Below the pieces are notes generated by a model, which was given only the letters and a program-made list of their open reading frames with translations, was not told the DNA's origin and did not search any database. The translations under genes were made by a program, and so were the position numbers. 64,000 nucleotides of DNA from Phytopseudomonas daroniae (GTDB taxonomy: Bacteria > Pseudomonadota > Gammaproteobacteria > Pseudomonadales > Pseudomonadaceae): NCBI RefSeq assembly GCF_004327285.1, contig NZ_QJUI01000007.1, forward strand, positions 124,001 through 188,000, written 5' to 3'. Positions within the stretch are counted from its first letter, which is position 1, and the number at the start of each line of letters is the position of its first letter. Below, piece by piece: positions 37,806 through 46,714 of this stretch.

Positions 37806-38906
37806 ATGAGCACAATCCATATTTTCAAACCCGATCAGCCACCACCCAGCTCCAGTGTTGGTGTGGTCGCCTGGATGCGTAGCAATCTGTTCTCCAGCTG
37901 GTTGAATACGCTGCTGACCTTCTTCGCCATCTACCTCGTCTGGCTGATGGTGCCGCCTTTGCTCAAATGGGCGTTCATCGACGCCAACTGGGTGGGCAGC
38001 ACTCGTGCCGACTGCACCAAGGAAGGCGCTTGCTGGGTGTTCATCCAGGCACGCTTCAGCCAGTTCATGTACGGCTTCTACCCCAGTGAATTGCGCTGGC
38101 GCGTGGATCTGACCGCCGTGCTGGCGATCGTTGGTGCAGCACCGCTGTTCATTTCCCGCTTCCCGCGCAAGGCCATCTACGGCATCGCGTTCCTGGTGAT
38201 CTACCCGGTCGTTGCCTGGAGCTTGCTGCATGGCGGTGTGTTCGGCCTGGAAACCGTGCCGACCAGCCGTTGGGGCGGTTTGATGCTGACCCTGGTGATC
38301 GCGGCCGTAGGTATCGCCGGCGCGTTGCCACTGGGCATTCTGCTGGCGCTGGGACGACGTTCCAACCTGCCTGCGGTGAAGGTGGTCTGCGTGACCTTCA
38401 TCGAGTTCTGGCGTGGCGTTCCGCTGATCACCGTGCTGTTCATGTCCTCGGTGATGCTGCCGCTGTTCCTGCCCGAGGGCATGAGCTTCGACAAGCTGAT
38501 GCGTGCGCTGATCGGGGTGATCCTGTTCCAGTCGGCTTACATCGCCGAAGTGGTACGTGGTGGCCTGCAGGCTATTCCCAAAGGGCAATACGAAGCGGCC
38601 GGTGCCATGGGCCTGGGCTACTGGCGGATGATGGGTCTGGTGATCCTGCCGCAAGCACTCAAGCTGGTGATTCCGGGCATCGTCAACACCTTCATCGCCC
38701 TGTTCAAGGATACCAGCCTGGTGATCATCATCGGCCTGTTCGATCTACTCAACAGCGTCAAGCAGGCGGCTGCCGACCCGGCGTGGCTGGGCATGGCGAC
38801 CGAGGGCTACGTATTCGCCGCCCTGATTTTCTGGATTTTCTGTTTCGGCATGTCCCGCTATTCCCTCCATCTGGAGAGGAAGCTGGATACCGGTCACAAA
38901 CGTTAG
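37806..38906 (+). CDS. aapM: General L-amino-acid ABC transporter permease AapM
   Basis: The 366-residue second permease subunit. It has the coupling motif EAAGAMGLGYWRMMGLVILPQALKLVIPG and the late helices LVIIIGLFDLLNSVK. A cysteine-bearing periplasmic loop (STRADCTKEGACWVF) near residues 65-80 matches other AapM proteins as I recall them. The next gene, aapP, is 153 bp away, an unusually large gap for this operon; it holds a repeat fragment. Confidence 0.93.
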   Translation: MSTIHIFKPDQPPPSSSVGVVAWMRSNLFSSWLNTLLTFFAIYLVWLMVPPLLKWAFIDANWVGSTRADCTKEGACWVFIQARFSQFMYGFYPSELRWRVDLTAVLAIVGAAPLFISRFPRKAIYGIAFLVIYPVVAWSLLHGGVFGLETVPTSRWGGLMLTLVIAAVGIAGALPLGILLALGRRSNLPAVKVVCVTFIEFWRGVPLITVLFMSSVMLPLFLPEGMSFDKLMRALIGVILFQSAYIAEVVRGGLQAIPKGQYEAAGAMGLGYWRMMGLVILPQALKLVIPGIVNTFIALFKDTSLVIIIGLFDLLNSVKQAAADPAWLGMATEGYVFAALIFWIFCFGMSRYSLHLERKLDTGHKR

Positions 38907-38941
38907 GAGCTGTTCAGTATTCGCTGCGCGTCGGCCAGGCG

Positions 38942-39014
38942 GCGTTGAAAACACTCTCGAAATGCTCATGTACAACAGTACATTCCGCTTTCTCGACTGT
39001 TTTCGCCTTGCCTG
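38942..39014 (+). repeat. Partial MITE-like element between aapM and aapP
   Basis: The stretch GCGTTGAAAACA ... AATGCTCATGTACAACAGTACATTCCGC ... CTGTTTTCGCCTT matches the core of the element at 49885-50039 but lacks the GGGCACCTCTAAAAAC ends. A local palindrome TGTACAACAGTACA lies inside. It interrupts an operon and ends 45 bases before the aapP start. Confidence 0.65.
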
Positions 39015-39059
39015 GCTCTAGCTCGCCAAATCCTGAATCAGCCCCAAGGAGTCACTTAG

Positions 39060-39821
39060 ATGAGCGAAGCAAACAAGCAACCCAGCGCCGAGCCGATCAT
39101 TCAGTTGCAGGGCGTGAACAAGTGGTACGGGCAGTTCCACGTACTCAAGGACATCAATCTGGATGTACGTCAGGGCGAGCGTATCGTGCTCTGCGGACCC
39201 TCGGGTTCGGGCAAGTCCACCACCATCCGTTGCATCAACCGTCTGGAAGAACACCAGGCCGGTCGAATCATGGTCGATGGCACTGAACTGACCCGCGATC
39301 TCAAGGACATCGAGACCGTGCGTCGCGAAGTGGGCATGGTGTTCCAACACTTCAACCTGTTCCCGCACCTGACCGTGCTGCAGAACTGCACCCTGGCGCC
39401 GATGTGGGTTCGCAAGATGCCCAAGCGCAAGGCCGAGGAAATCGCCATGCACTTCCTCGAGCGCGTGCGTATTCCGGAGCAGGCCCACAAGTTCCCGGGG
39501 CAACTGTCCGGCGGCCAGCAACAGCGTGTGGCCATCGCCCGCGCCCTGTGCATGAAGCCGAAGATCATGCTGTTCGATGAGCCGACCTCGGCACTCGATC
39601 CGGAAATGGTCAAGGAAGTACTCGATACCATGATCGGCCTGGCCCAGGACGGCATGACCATGCTCTGCGTGACCCACGAAATGGGCTTTGCCCGTACCGT
39701 GGCGGATCGAGTGATCTTCATGGACAAGGGTGAGATCGTCGAGCAGGCCGAGCCCAACGCCTTCTTCGACAATCCGCAGAACGAGCGTACCAAGCTGTTC
39801 CTCGGCCAGATCCTGCATTGA
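39060..39821 (+). CDS. aapP: General L-amino-acid ABC transporter ATP-binding protein AapP
   Basis: The 253-residue ABC ATPase of the Aap system. Walker A is GPSGSGKST, the Q-loop follows, the signature is [13 protein letters not shown], Walker B is [14 protein letters not shown], and the H-loop is [15 protein letters not shown] lies 8 bases ahead of ATG 39060. All residues for ATP hydrolysis are intact. Confidence 0.94.
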   Translation: MSEANKQPSAEPIIQLQGVNKWYGQFHVLKDINLDVRQGERIVLCGPSGSGKSTTIRCINRLEEHQAGRIMVDGTELTRDLKDIETVRREVGMVFQHFNLFPHLTVLQNCTLAPMWVRKMPKRKAEEIAMHFLERVRIPEQAHKFPGQLSGGQQQRVAIARALCMKPKIMLFDEPTSALDPEMVKEVLDTMIGLAQDGMTMLCVTHEMGFARTVADRVIFMDKGEIVEQAEPNAFFDNPQNERTKLFLGQILH

Positions 39822-39936
39822 AAGGCGACACCGCAATTGAGCCAGGCCACTGGCTCACGGGCCGAGCAGGCATTTCGCCGAAGAAGTTCGAGGTACAACA
39901 AGTAGCCGTATAAAACACGGCTGGAAACCGAGGCGA

Positions 39937-39982
39937 AAGAGCGCGCGCGAGCTGTCTGTTATTCAGCCTTCGGCGCGCTCTT
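39937..39982. terminator. Bidirectional hairpin between aapP and mmsB
   Basis: AAGAGCGCGC (39937-39946) and GCGCGCTCTT (39973-39982) are perfect 10-base arms with a 26-base loop. It lies between convergent genes. The U-run is poor on both sides, so termination is likely but not certain. Confidence 0.5.
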
Positions 39983-40056
39983 CGGCTCCGTGAAGTCTGC
40001 TACCGCCCTCCTGTTGATCGGCCACGCCGAGGGCGGACTGCTTCCTGGTCTGGCTA

Positions 40057-40968
40057 TCAAGGCCTTTCAGGATCGTCGCGCTCCTGTTTTCGCAGATAGC
40101 GTCTGATGATCGCCGAGAAATCCAGTCCGCCATGTCCCTCGCAACTGAAACTCTGGTAGAGCTGCTGGGCCAGAGCGCCGAGTATCACCGGCTGCCTGAT
40201 CTGCCGTGCGGCCTCGGTCGCCAGGCCGAGATCCTTGAGCATCAAATCGGTGCCGAACCCGCCGCTGTAACCGCGCGATGCCGGCACGTTGTCGAGCACG
40301 CCGGGGTAGGGGTTGTTGGTGTCTGAGCTCCAGCAACGTCCGCTCGACGTGTTGATGATGTTGGCCAGGATCTTGGCATCGATACCCAGTGATACACCGA
40401 GAGCCATGGCTTCGGCGACACCGATCATGGAGATGCCGAGCAGCATGTTGTTGGACACCTTGGCGACCTGGCCATTGCCGCTGCCGCCACAGTGAACGAT
40501 GTTCCTGCCCATCGCCGCGAGAATCGGCTGTGCCTTGGCGAAATCCTCTTCGGCGCCACCGACCATGAACGTCAGGGTGCCATTCGCCGCACCGCCCGTG
40601 CCACCCGAGACCGGGGCGTCGAGCATCGGGTTGCCATGCTCGGCTGCGGCCCTGGCGACCTCGCGGGCGCTGATCGGGTCAATGGTGGATGAGTCGATCA
40701 ATAGCACGCCGGGCGCGACCTTCGCCAGCAGGCCATCCTCGCCCAGATAGACCGCCTTCACATGCGCCGAAGCCGGCAGCATGGTGATGACGACCTGGGC
40801 ATCCGCCAGCACGTCACAGGCCGTATCGGCGCCTTTCGCCCCGGCCTCCACCAGCGCCGCGACCGCGCTGGTGGAAAGGTCGAAGACGCTCAGCCGATGG
40901 CCGGCCTTGAGCAGGTTGAGGGCCATCGGCCCACCCATGTTGCCTAGCCCGATGAATCCGATGTTCAT
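40057..40968 (-). CDS. mmsB: 3-hydroxyisobutyrate dehydrogenase
   Basis: MmsB oxidises 3-hydroxyisobutyrate to methylmalonate semialdehyde with NAD in valine breakdown. The 303 residues show the nucleotide fold IGFIGLGNMGGPMA (residues 3-16), the substrate motif DAPVSGGTGGAANGTL and the catalytic lysine region GNGQVAKVSNN. It lies 10 bases downstream of mmsA on the same strand, the usual mmsAB order. Confidence 0.94.
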   Translation of the reverse strand: MNIGFIGLGNMGGPMALNLLKAGHRLSVFDLSTSAVAALVEAGAKGADTACDVLADAQVVITMLPASAHVKAVYLGEDGLLAKVAPGVLLIDSSTIDPISAREVARAAAEHGNPMLDAPVSGGTGGAANGTLTFMVGGAEEDFAKAQPILAAMGRNIVHCGGSGNGQVAKVSNNMLLGISMIGVAEAMALGVSLGIDAKILANIINTSSGRCWSSDTNNPYPGVLDNVPASRGYSGGFGTDLMLKDLGLATEAARQIRQPVILGALAQQLYQSFSCEGHGGLDFSAIIRRYLRKQERDDPERP

Positions 40969-40978
40969 GGTCGTTGCC

Positions 40979-42475
40979 TCACTTCAGGGTGATGGTGGTA
41001 TTCACCGCGCCGCCGACATCGTTTTCGTCGAACCAGCGTTGGGTGACGGTCTTGGTCTGGGTGTAGAACTGCACCACCTGTTTGCCATAGGGGCCGAGGT
41101 CGCCGAGCTTGGAGCCGCGCGAGCCGGTGAAGGAGAACATCGGCACCGGCACGGGAATCGGCACGTTGATACCGACCTGGCCGACGTCGATCTCTTCCTG
41201 AAAATGCCGTGCGGCGGCACCGGAGCGGGTGAAGATCGCCGTGCCGTTGCCATTGGGGTTGGCGTTGATCAGCGCGATGGCGTCGTCGAGGGTGGCGGCG
41301 TGCACCACGCAGAGCACCGGTCCGAAGATTTCCTCGCGGTAGATGCTCATGCCCGGCGTGACCTTGTCGAAGATGGTCGGGCCGACGAAGTTGCCTTTGT
41401 CGTAGCCGGCAACCGCCGGGTTGCGCCCATCCAGGGCCAGGCTGGCGCCTTCGTCGACGCCCCGTTCGATCAGGCCGCTGACGCGATCCAGGGCCGCGCA
41501 GGAAATCAGCGGGCCGACATCGGTGCCGGCCTCCACACCGGCGCTGACCTTGAGCGTCTTCGCCCTGGTTACCAGATCCGGCAGCCAGTTCTGGGCCTCG
41601 CCCACCAGAATCACCACCGACAGCGCCATGCAGCGCTGGCCGGCAGCGCCGAACGCGGCGCCGGCGAGGTTGTTGAGTGTCTGTTCCTTGTGCGCATCGG
41701 GCAGGACGATGGCGTGGTTCTTCGCGCCCATCATGCACTGCACGCGTTTGCCAGCCTGGCTGGCGCGGTTGTAGACGTGGGTGCCGATACGAGTCGAGCC
41801 GACGAAGGACACGGCCTTGATGTCCGGGTGATCGCAGATCGCATTGACCGCTGCTTCGCCGCCGTGCACCACGTTGAGCACCCCAGGCGGCACGCCGGCC
41901 TCCAGCGCAAGCTCGCACAGGCGCATGGTGACCATCGGATCCTGCTCGGAGGGTTTCAGAACGAAGGTGTTGCCGGTGGCGATGGCCATGGGGAACATCC
42001 ATAGCGGGATCATCGCAGGGAAATTGAACGGCGTGATGCCGGCACAGACGCCCAGCGGTTGGAGCAGTGTGTAGGTGTCGACGCCGCCCGCGACGTTGTT
42101 GGCCAGCTCGCCCAGTTGCAGGTTGCCGATGCCGGCCGCGTGCTCGACCACTTCCAGGCCGCGGAATACATCGCCTTCGGCGTCGGCGAGGGTCTTGCCC
42201 TGTTCAGCGGTGAGGATGGCGGCGAGTTCCTTCATGTGCTCGCGGATCAGTTGCTGGTACTTGAGGAATATCCGTGCACGGGCGCCGATGGGCGTCTTGC
42301 GCCAGCTCTTGAAGGCATGGCTGGCGCTGGCCACGGCTGCTTCGATTTCCTCGCTGGTGGCGAAGGGCACGCGTGCCAGTACATCCTGGGTCGCCGGGTT
42401 GACGATATCGCGCCACTGCTGGGTGCGTGACTCGACGAATTCGCCGTTGATGAGCAGTTTGACTGTAGCGGTCAT
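40979..42475 (-). CDS. mmsA: Methylmalonate-semialdehyde dehydrogenase (CoA-acylating)
   Basis: MmsA turns methylmalonate semialdehyde into propionyl-CoA using CoA and NAD. The 498 residues carry the aldehyde dehydrogenase pattern [20 protein letters not shown], the cofactor motif and the catalytic cysteine in [11 protein letters not shown] (about C285). The family differs from simple ALDHs by the lack of the general-base glutamate, and none is evident in the expected [11 protein letters not shown] region. It is the first gene of mmsAB, and the symporter gene lies 33 bases upstream. Confidence 0.95.
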   Translation of the reverse strand: MTATVKLLINGEFVESRTQQWRDIVNPATQDVLARVPFATSEEIEAAVASASHAFKSWRKTPIGARARIFLKYQQLIREHMKELAAILTAEQGKTLADAEGDVFRGLEVVEHAAGIGNLQLGELANNVAGGVDTYTLLQPLGVCAGITPFNFPAMIPLWMFPMAIATGNTFVLKPSEQDPMVTMRLCELALEAGVPPGVLNVVHGGEAAVNAICDHPDIKAVSFVGSTRIGTHVYNRASQAGKRVQCMMGAKNHAIVLPDAHKEQTLNNLAGAAFGAAGQRCMALSVVILVGEAQNWLPDLVTRAKTLKVSAGVEAGTDVGPLISCAALDRVSGLIERGVDEGASLALDGRNPAVAGYDKGNFVGPTIFDKVTPGMSIYREEIFGPVLCVVHAATLDDAIALINANPNGNGTAIFTRSGAAARHFQEEIDVGQVGINVPIPVPVPMFSFTGSRGSKLGDLGPYGKQVVQFYTQTKTVTQRWFDENDVGGAVNTTITLK

Positions 42476-42508
42476 GGTTCGATCCTTGTCTGGGAAGGCG
42501 AAAGGGGG

Positions 42509-43861
42509 TCAGCGGGCGCGCAGCGGTGAGCGGCTCGGCTCGTCGAGCTCTTCGGTCACGCGGGGCAGGCGGGCCGGGTCGCCGCGCATCAAGGCGGTGC
42601 AGAACAGCGCGACTACGCCCATGCCGATCAGGTAGGCAATGACGTAGCGCGGGCTGCCATCAGCGGCGCTGAGCAGGCTGGTGGCGATCATCGGGGCGAA
42701 ACCACCGCCGAGCACACCGGCCAGTTGCACCGAGAGCGAGATGCCGCTGTAACGAATTTCCGCCGGGAACTGGCGGGCAAACAACAGGGACTCCGGGGCG
42801 TAGAGGATCGGGAAGACCACACCTACCGCCAGTACCATCGCCCACCAGACCAGCAGCGGCTCGCGAGTGCCGAGCATGGCGAAGAAGGGATAGACGAAGG
42901 CGCAGAGCAGAAGCAGGCCGGCGAAGTACAGACGCTTCTGGCCAACGCGATCGGACAGCCAGCCGCAGAACGGCATGGTCGCCAGCGACAGCGCGGCTCC
43001 GGCGGTGATGGCATGCAGGACATCGCCACGGGGAATCTGCAACTGATTGGCGGCGTAGGCGAGGGCGAAGGTTACCGCCATGTAGAACCAGGCATTTTCG
43101 GCCGTGCGCGCACCGATGATGGTCAGCGTTGCGCGCGGATGTTTTCGCACCACCTCCATCAGCGGCAGGCGTACGCGGCGGTTCTGTTGCTTGAGTTTCT
43201 CGAAGTCGGGTGACTCGGCGACCTTGACCCGGATCAGCCAGCCCACGGCCAGCAGTACCACGCTGGCCAGGAAGGGCAGGCGCCAGCCCCAACTGAGCAT
43301 CTGCTCTTCGGGCAGGGTGGCGACCGCACCCATGGCCAGCGTGGACAACACCAGACCCGCACCGACGCCGGTCTGCGGCAGGCTGCCGTAGAAGCCTTTC
43401 TTGCCTTCGGGAGCGTGTTCGACGGCCATCAGTACCGCGCCACCCCATTCGCCGCCCACCGCCATGCCCTGCAGGAAACGCATGATTACCAGTAGCACCG
43501 CGGCCCAGTAGCCGATCTGCTCATAAGTGGGGATCAGGCCGATGGCGATGGTCGGGATGCCCATCATCATCAGGGTGAGCATCAGCATCGATTTGCGTCC
43601 GATGCGATCGCCGAAGTGGCCGAAGACGATGCCGCCCAGCGGCCGGCCGATAAAACCGACCGCGTACGTAGCGAATGCAGCCAGCACACCGGTTATGGGA
43701 TCGAGGGTGGGGAAGAACAGCTTGTTGAAGACCAGCGCGGCCGCAGTGCCATAGAGGAAGAAGTCGTACCACTCGATGGTGGTACCCGCCATGCTAGCCA
43801 GGCCAGCGATGCGATAGTGCTTGCGACCGGAAGCCGCCCCTTGAGGACTTGATTCGTTCAT
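42509..43861 (-). CDS. MFS transporter, metabolite:H+ symporter (MHS) family
   Basis: A 450-residue 12-helix transporter. The MHS signature is clear: TTIEWYDFFLYG near residue 30, FGHFGDRIGRKSML (the loop 2-3 motif) and GMAVGGEWGGAVLMAVEHAP. Such proteins import organic acids with protons. The link to mmsAB (33-bp gap, same strand) suggests a branched-chain acid, 3-hydroxyisobutyrate or a related acid as substrate; this is inferred from context only. Confidence 0.9.
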   Translation of the reverse strand: MNESSPQGAASGRKHYRIAGLASMAGTTIEWYDFFLYGTAAALVFNKLFFPTLDPITGVLAAFATYAVGFIGRPLGGIVFGHFGDRIGRKSMLMLTLMMMGIPTIAIGLIPTYEQIGYWAAVLLVIMRFLQGMAVGGEWGGAVLMAVEHAPEGKKGFYGSLPQTGVGAGLVLSTLAMGAVATLPEEQMLSWGWRLPFLASVVLLAVGWLIRVKVAESPDFEKLKQQNRRVRLPLMEVVRKHPRATLTIIGARTAENAWFYMAVTFALAYAANQLQIPRGDVLHAITAGAALSLATMPFCGWLSDRVGQKRLYFAGLLLLCAFVYPFFAMLGTREPLLVWWAMVLAVGVVFPILYAPESLLFARQFPAEIRYSGISLSVQLAGVLGGGFAPMIATSLLSAADGSPRYVIAYLIGMGVVALFCTALMRGDPARLPRVTEELDEPSRSPLRAR

Positions 43862-43939
43862 GAGCTGCCTGCTTTTGTTTTTGTTGTAGAAACGTGGAGC
43901 TGTCGGCAGCTGGCAAGCGCTGCTTGTCTGGAGTATAGG

Positions 43940-43997
43940 TATGCAAATTTTTTCCTTGTAACCTTAAAAAAACAGGTTTGTTATGCAAAAAAGCATA
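43940..43997. promoter_or_regulatory. Paired TATGCAAA sites in the divergent LysR / symporter promoter region
   Basis: TATGCAAA occurs at 43940-43947 and again at 43982-43989, 42 bp (four helical turns) apart. The second is part of the perfect palindrome TATGC-AAAAAA-GCATA (43982-43997), which fits the T-N11-A LysR rule. The region between is AT-rich, like a promoter. The palindrome covers the first possible LysR start codon. Confidence 0.4.
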
Positions 43998-44927
43998 ATG
44001 TCCGCTAGTCAGATGAACTGGGATGACCTCAAGTTCTTCCTCGAAGTGGCGCGAACCCGCACCGCCAGTAGTGCCGCCAAACGGCTGGGGGTCGACTACA
44101 CCACGGTGTTGCGGCGCATTGGTGCATTGGAAAGGGCTCTCGGCACGTTGCTGTTCGAGCGCTCTCGTGCCAGTGGTTTTTTATTGACGGCGGAGGGACA
44201 GCATCTGTTGGGTTACGCGGAAGCGCTGGAAAGCACTCTGCAAACGGCTTGCGAGCAGGTTTCGGGGGCCAGCCTGGCGCTGTCAGGCCATGTTCGCATC
44301 GGCTCGACCGAGGGCTTCGGCAGCTATTTCGTCGCGCCGCAACTGGGAGGCTTTCAGGATATTTACCCGAATATAGCCATCGATTTACTGCCGGTGCCGC
44401 ACTTCATAAGTCTGTCACGGCGAGAAGCGGACATTGCCATCACCCTGGAGCGCCCCGAGCGCGGCCCCTACGTGTGCTCGAAGCTGTGCGATTACGCCCT
44501 CAAACTCTATGCGACGCCTGCCTATCTGGATGCCCATCCGCTGATCCACGGCGTGGATGACCTGAACCGGCACCCGTTCATCACCTACGTCGATGACCTG
44601 GCCTTCAGCCCGGAACTGCTCTATCTCGAGAGCATCGTGCCGAATGCCAGTAGCACGCTACGCAGCACCAGTGTAGTCGCCCAGTACCTGGCGGCCCTGC
44701 AAGGTCGGGCGTTGGCCATTCTGCCATGCTTCCTGGCCGCTCCAGATGATCGCCTGGTCGAGGTGTTACCGGGTCAGGTCACGGTAACCCGGCAGTTCTG
44801 GCTCTACTACCGGGAGGATCTGCGCAAGCTCAAGCGCATCACCCTGGTCGCTGATTACCTACGTGGGTGTGCAGAGCGCAATCGCGCATTTCTGCTTGGG
44901 GATAGTTCGCATATGGTGATCGCGTGA
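43998..44927 (+). CDS. LysR-type transcriptional regulator
   Basis: A LysR regulator with an N-terminal winged helix (MNWDDLKFFLEVARTRTASSAAKRLGV, with DYTTVLRRI as recognition helix) and a C-terminal co-inducer domain. ATGs at 43983, 43998 and 44013 are all in frame and none has a good ribosome site. The 43983 ATG lies in a palindrome that looks like a binding site, so I take 43998; 44013 is equally possible. It is divergent from the symporter-mmsAB genes and is their likely regulator. In P. aeruginosa mmsAB is controlled by the AraC-type MmsR, so this would be a different arrangement. Confidence 0.88.
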   Translation: MSASQMNWDDLKFFLEVARTRTASSAAKRLGVDYTTVLRRIGALERALGTLLFERSRASGFLLTAEGQHLLGYAEALESTLQTACEQVSGASLALSGHVRIGSTEGFGSYFVAPQLGGFQDIYPNIAIDLLPVPHFISLSRREADIAITLERPERGPYVCSKLCDYALKLYATPAYLDAHPLIHGVDDLNRHPFITYVDDLAFSPELLYLESIVPNASSTLRSTSVVAQYLAALQGRALAILPCFLAAPDDRLVEVLPGQVTVTRQFWLYYREDLRKLKRITLVADYLRGCAERNRAFLLGDSSHMVIA

Positions 44928-45002
44928 CCCTAATGAGTAGCAGAAAATGGTAGTTCTACCCTTCGCCAGCGATACTGCAGGACGTTTTCCGGAGCCCATG
45001 CC

Positions 45003-45488
45003 ATGTCCGTTGCCAATGCCCAACTGATCACCCGTTTCTATCAGGCTTTCCAGCGGCTCGATGCCGAGCAGATGGTGAGCTGCTATGCGCCGGATGTGTG
45101 TTTCAGCGATCCGGCCTTCGGCACCTTGCGGGGTCACGATGCTGGCGATATGTGGCGCATGCTGACCAGCCGTGCGCAGGACTTCTCGCTGACGTTCAGC
45201 GATATAGAGGCCACCGAGCACGGCGGCAGCGCGACCTGGGTCGCCACCTACCTGTTCAGCCAGACGGGGCGCACTGTGGTCAATCACATTCGTGCCCGCT
45301 TCGTGATTCGTGATGGGCTGATCGTCGAGCATCATGATCACTTCGATCTATGGCGCTGGGCCGCTCAAGCGCTGGGCTTTCAGGGGCTGTTGATCGGCTG
45401 GACGCCAATGCTGAAGAAGACCGTGCGCAAACAGGCGAGCAATGGTTTGCGCCGGTTCCAGGCTGACCGAGCGACGGGCGGGCAGTAA
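45003..45488 (+). CDS. SnoaL/NTF2-like protein
   Basis: A 161-residue protein of the NTF2-like fold (SnoaL group), with NAQLITRFYQAFQRLDAEQMVSCYAPDVCFSDPAFGTL at the N-terminus and RFVIRDGLIVEHHDHFDLWRW at the end of the barrel. Such small cavities serve as isomerases or hydrolases in some family members, but many are uncharacterised. No signal peptide is seen. It stands alone between the LysR gene and pcs, with a plausible GGAG site at 44991-44994. Confidence 0.82.
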   Translation: MSVANAQLITRFYQAFQRLDAEQMVSCYAPDVCFSDPAFGTLRGHDAGDMWRMLTSRAQDFSLTFSDIEATEHGGSATWVATYLFSQTGRTVVNHIRARFVIRDGLIVEHHDHFDLWRWAAQALGFQGLLIGWTPMLKKTVRKQASNGLRRFQADRATGGQ

Positions 45489-45614
45489 GGTGTGGAAGCG
45501 CGCAGGTGAACGGAATGGTAGGCTTTCCGGTCTGAACCTTCATCCACGGTGGGCAGATTGTGCGCAATTGGTCTATTCGTTGAATGTAAGCCCGTCCGCC
45601 AGAGAATTTCGATC

Positions 45615-46325
45615 ATGAGTGTTATGTCGCTATCACCCAGTAAAGCCAAGGCATGGAGCGTGCACGCGGTAACCGCCAGCGGGGTGATCCTTGGCATGCT
45701 GGCCTTGCTTGCCCTGATCGAGGGGCGTGCGGAAAACTGCCTGCTGTGGCTGGGGTTGGCACTGCTGGTCGATGGTCTGGACGGTACCCTGGCGCGCAAG
45801 TACGACGTCAAGGTGGTGCTGCCGCATTTCGACGGCTCGACCCTCGACCTGGTGATCGATTACCTCACCTACGTATTCATCCCGGCGATCTTCGTCTATC
45901 GCTTCATCCCGCTGCCTGAATACACGTTGCTGTTGTCCGTCGGCATCATCCTGCTGTCGTCGCTGTTCTGCTTCTGCAATGTCAACATGAAGAGCAAGGA
46001 CAACTACTTCGTCGGCTTCCCGGCGGCATGGAACGTGGTGGTGGTGTACCTCTACCTGCTCGACTTCGAGCCGTGGGTGACCTTCCTCGTCATCATGGTG
46101 CTGGCCGCGCTGACGCTGACCCGCATGAAGTTCCTGCACCCGTTCCGGGTCAAGCAGTTCATGCCGCTGAACATCGCCGTGACCATGGTCTGGATGTTCG
46201 CCTGTGCCTTGCTGATCCTGCAGTTTCCGGCACAACCGCTATGGCTGCTGGTGCTGTGGGGCCTGTCTTCGGCCTATTTCGTCGGCATGTGCGTGTGGCG
46301 CTCTGCCCGCGAATGGCTCGCCTGA
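45615..46325 (+). CDS. pcs: Phosphatidylcholine synthase
   Basis: Pcs condenses CDP-diacylglycerol with choline to form phosphatidylcholine in the inner membrane. The 236-residue protein has about eight hydrophobic segments and the extended CDP-alcohol phosphotransferase motif D56-G57-x2-A60-R61-x12-G74-x3-D78-x3-D82. The 12-residue spacer, instead of 8, is the mark of Pcs as opposed to other family members. I take ATG 45615 because the protein then starts just before the first helix; an in-frame upstream start adds 22 unrelated residues. Confidence 0.93.
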   Translation: MSVMSLSPSKAKAWSVHAVTASGVILGMLALLALIEGRAENCLLWLGLALLVDGLDGTLARKYDVKVVLPHFDGSTLDLVIDYLTYVFIPAIFVYRFIPLPEYTLLLSVGIILLSSLFCFCNVNMKSKDNYFVGFPAAWNVVVVYLYLLDFEPWVTFLVIMVLAALTLTRMKFLHPFRVKQFMPLNIAVTMVWMFACALLILQFPAQPLWLLVLWGLSSAYFVGMCVWRSAREWLA

Positions 46326-46343
46326 CGCCGTTCGGTACGCGCA

Positions 46344-46649
46344 ATGAGCATCAGCCAGGATAAAGCCTGGTTCGTCTACCTGGTGCGCGCCGCCAATGGC
46401 GCGCTCTACTGCGGCATCAGCGACGATCCGCAGCGCCGCTTCGCCCAGCACCAGAGTGGCAAAGGCGCACGCTTCTTCTTTTCCAGCCCGGCGGTGGCCT
46501 TGGTCTACAGCGAAAGCTGTGCCGGCAAGGGCGATGCCCTGCGCCGCGAGCGAGCGATCAAGCGGCTGGGCAAAGGGGCCAAGGAGGCGCTGGTTGCCAC
46601 CGGTAGCCTGATGCACCTCCCTGATGAGCAGCCATCACCAATAGCCTGA
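46344..46649 (+). CDS. GIY-YIG endonuclease-domain protein (YhbQ/UPF0213 type)
   Basis: A 101-residue single-domain protein. [34 protein letters not shown] supplies the GIY-YIG-like strand (VYLV ... YCGIS), the catalytic arginine and the following histidine; a later glutamate lies in RRERAIKRL. The size and sequence fit the YhbQ/UPF0213 group, whose role is not settled. It begins 18 bases after pcs. Confidence 0.87.
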   Translation: MSISQDKAWFVYLVRAANGALYCGISDDPQRRFAQHQSGKGARFFFSSPAVALVYSESCAGKGDALRRERAIKRLGKGAKEALVATGSLMHLPDEQPSPIA

Positions 46650-46714
46650 GTAGCTGGGCCTCGATTTGTCTTCAGCGTAAGCTGCAGGCCTGATTCCGTT
46701 ACTGGAGGCCTGCC

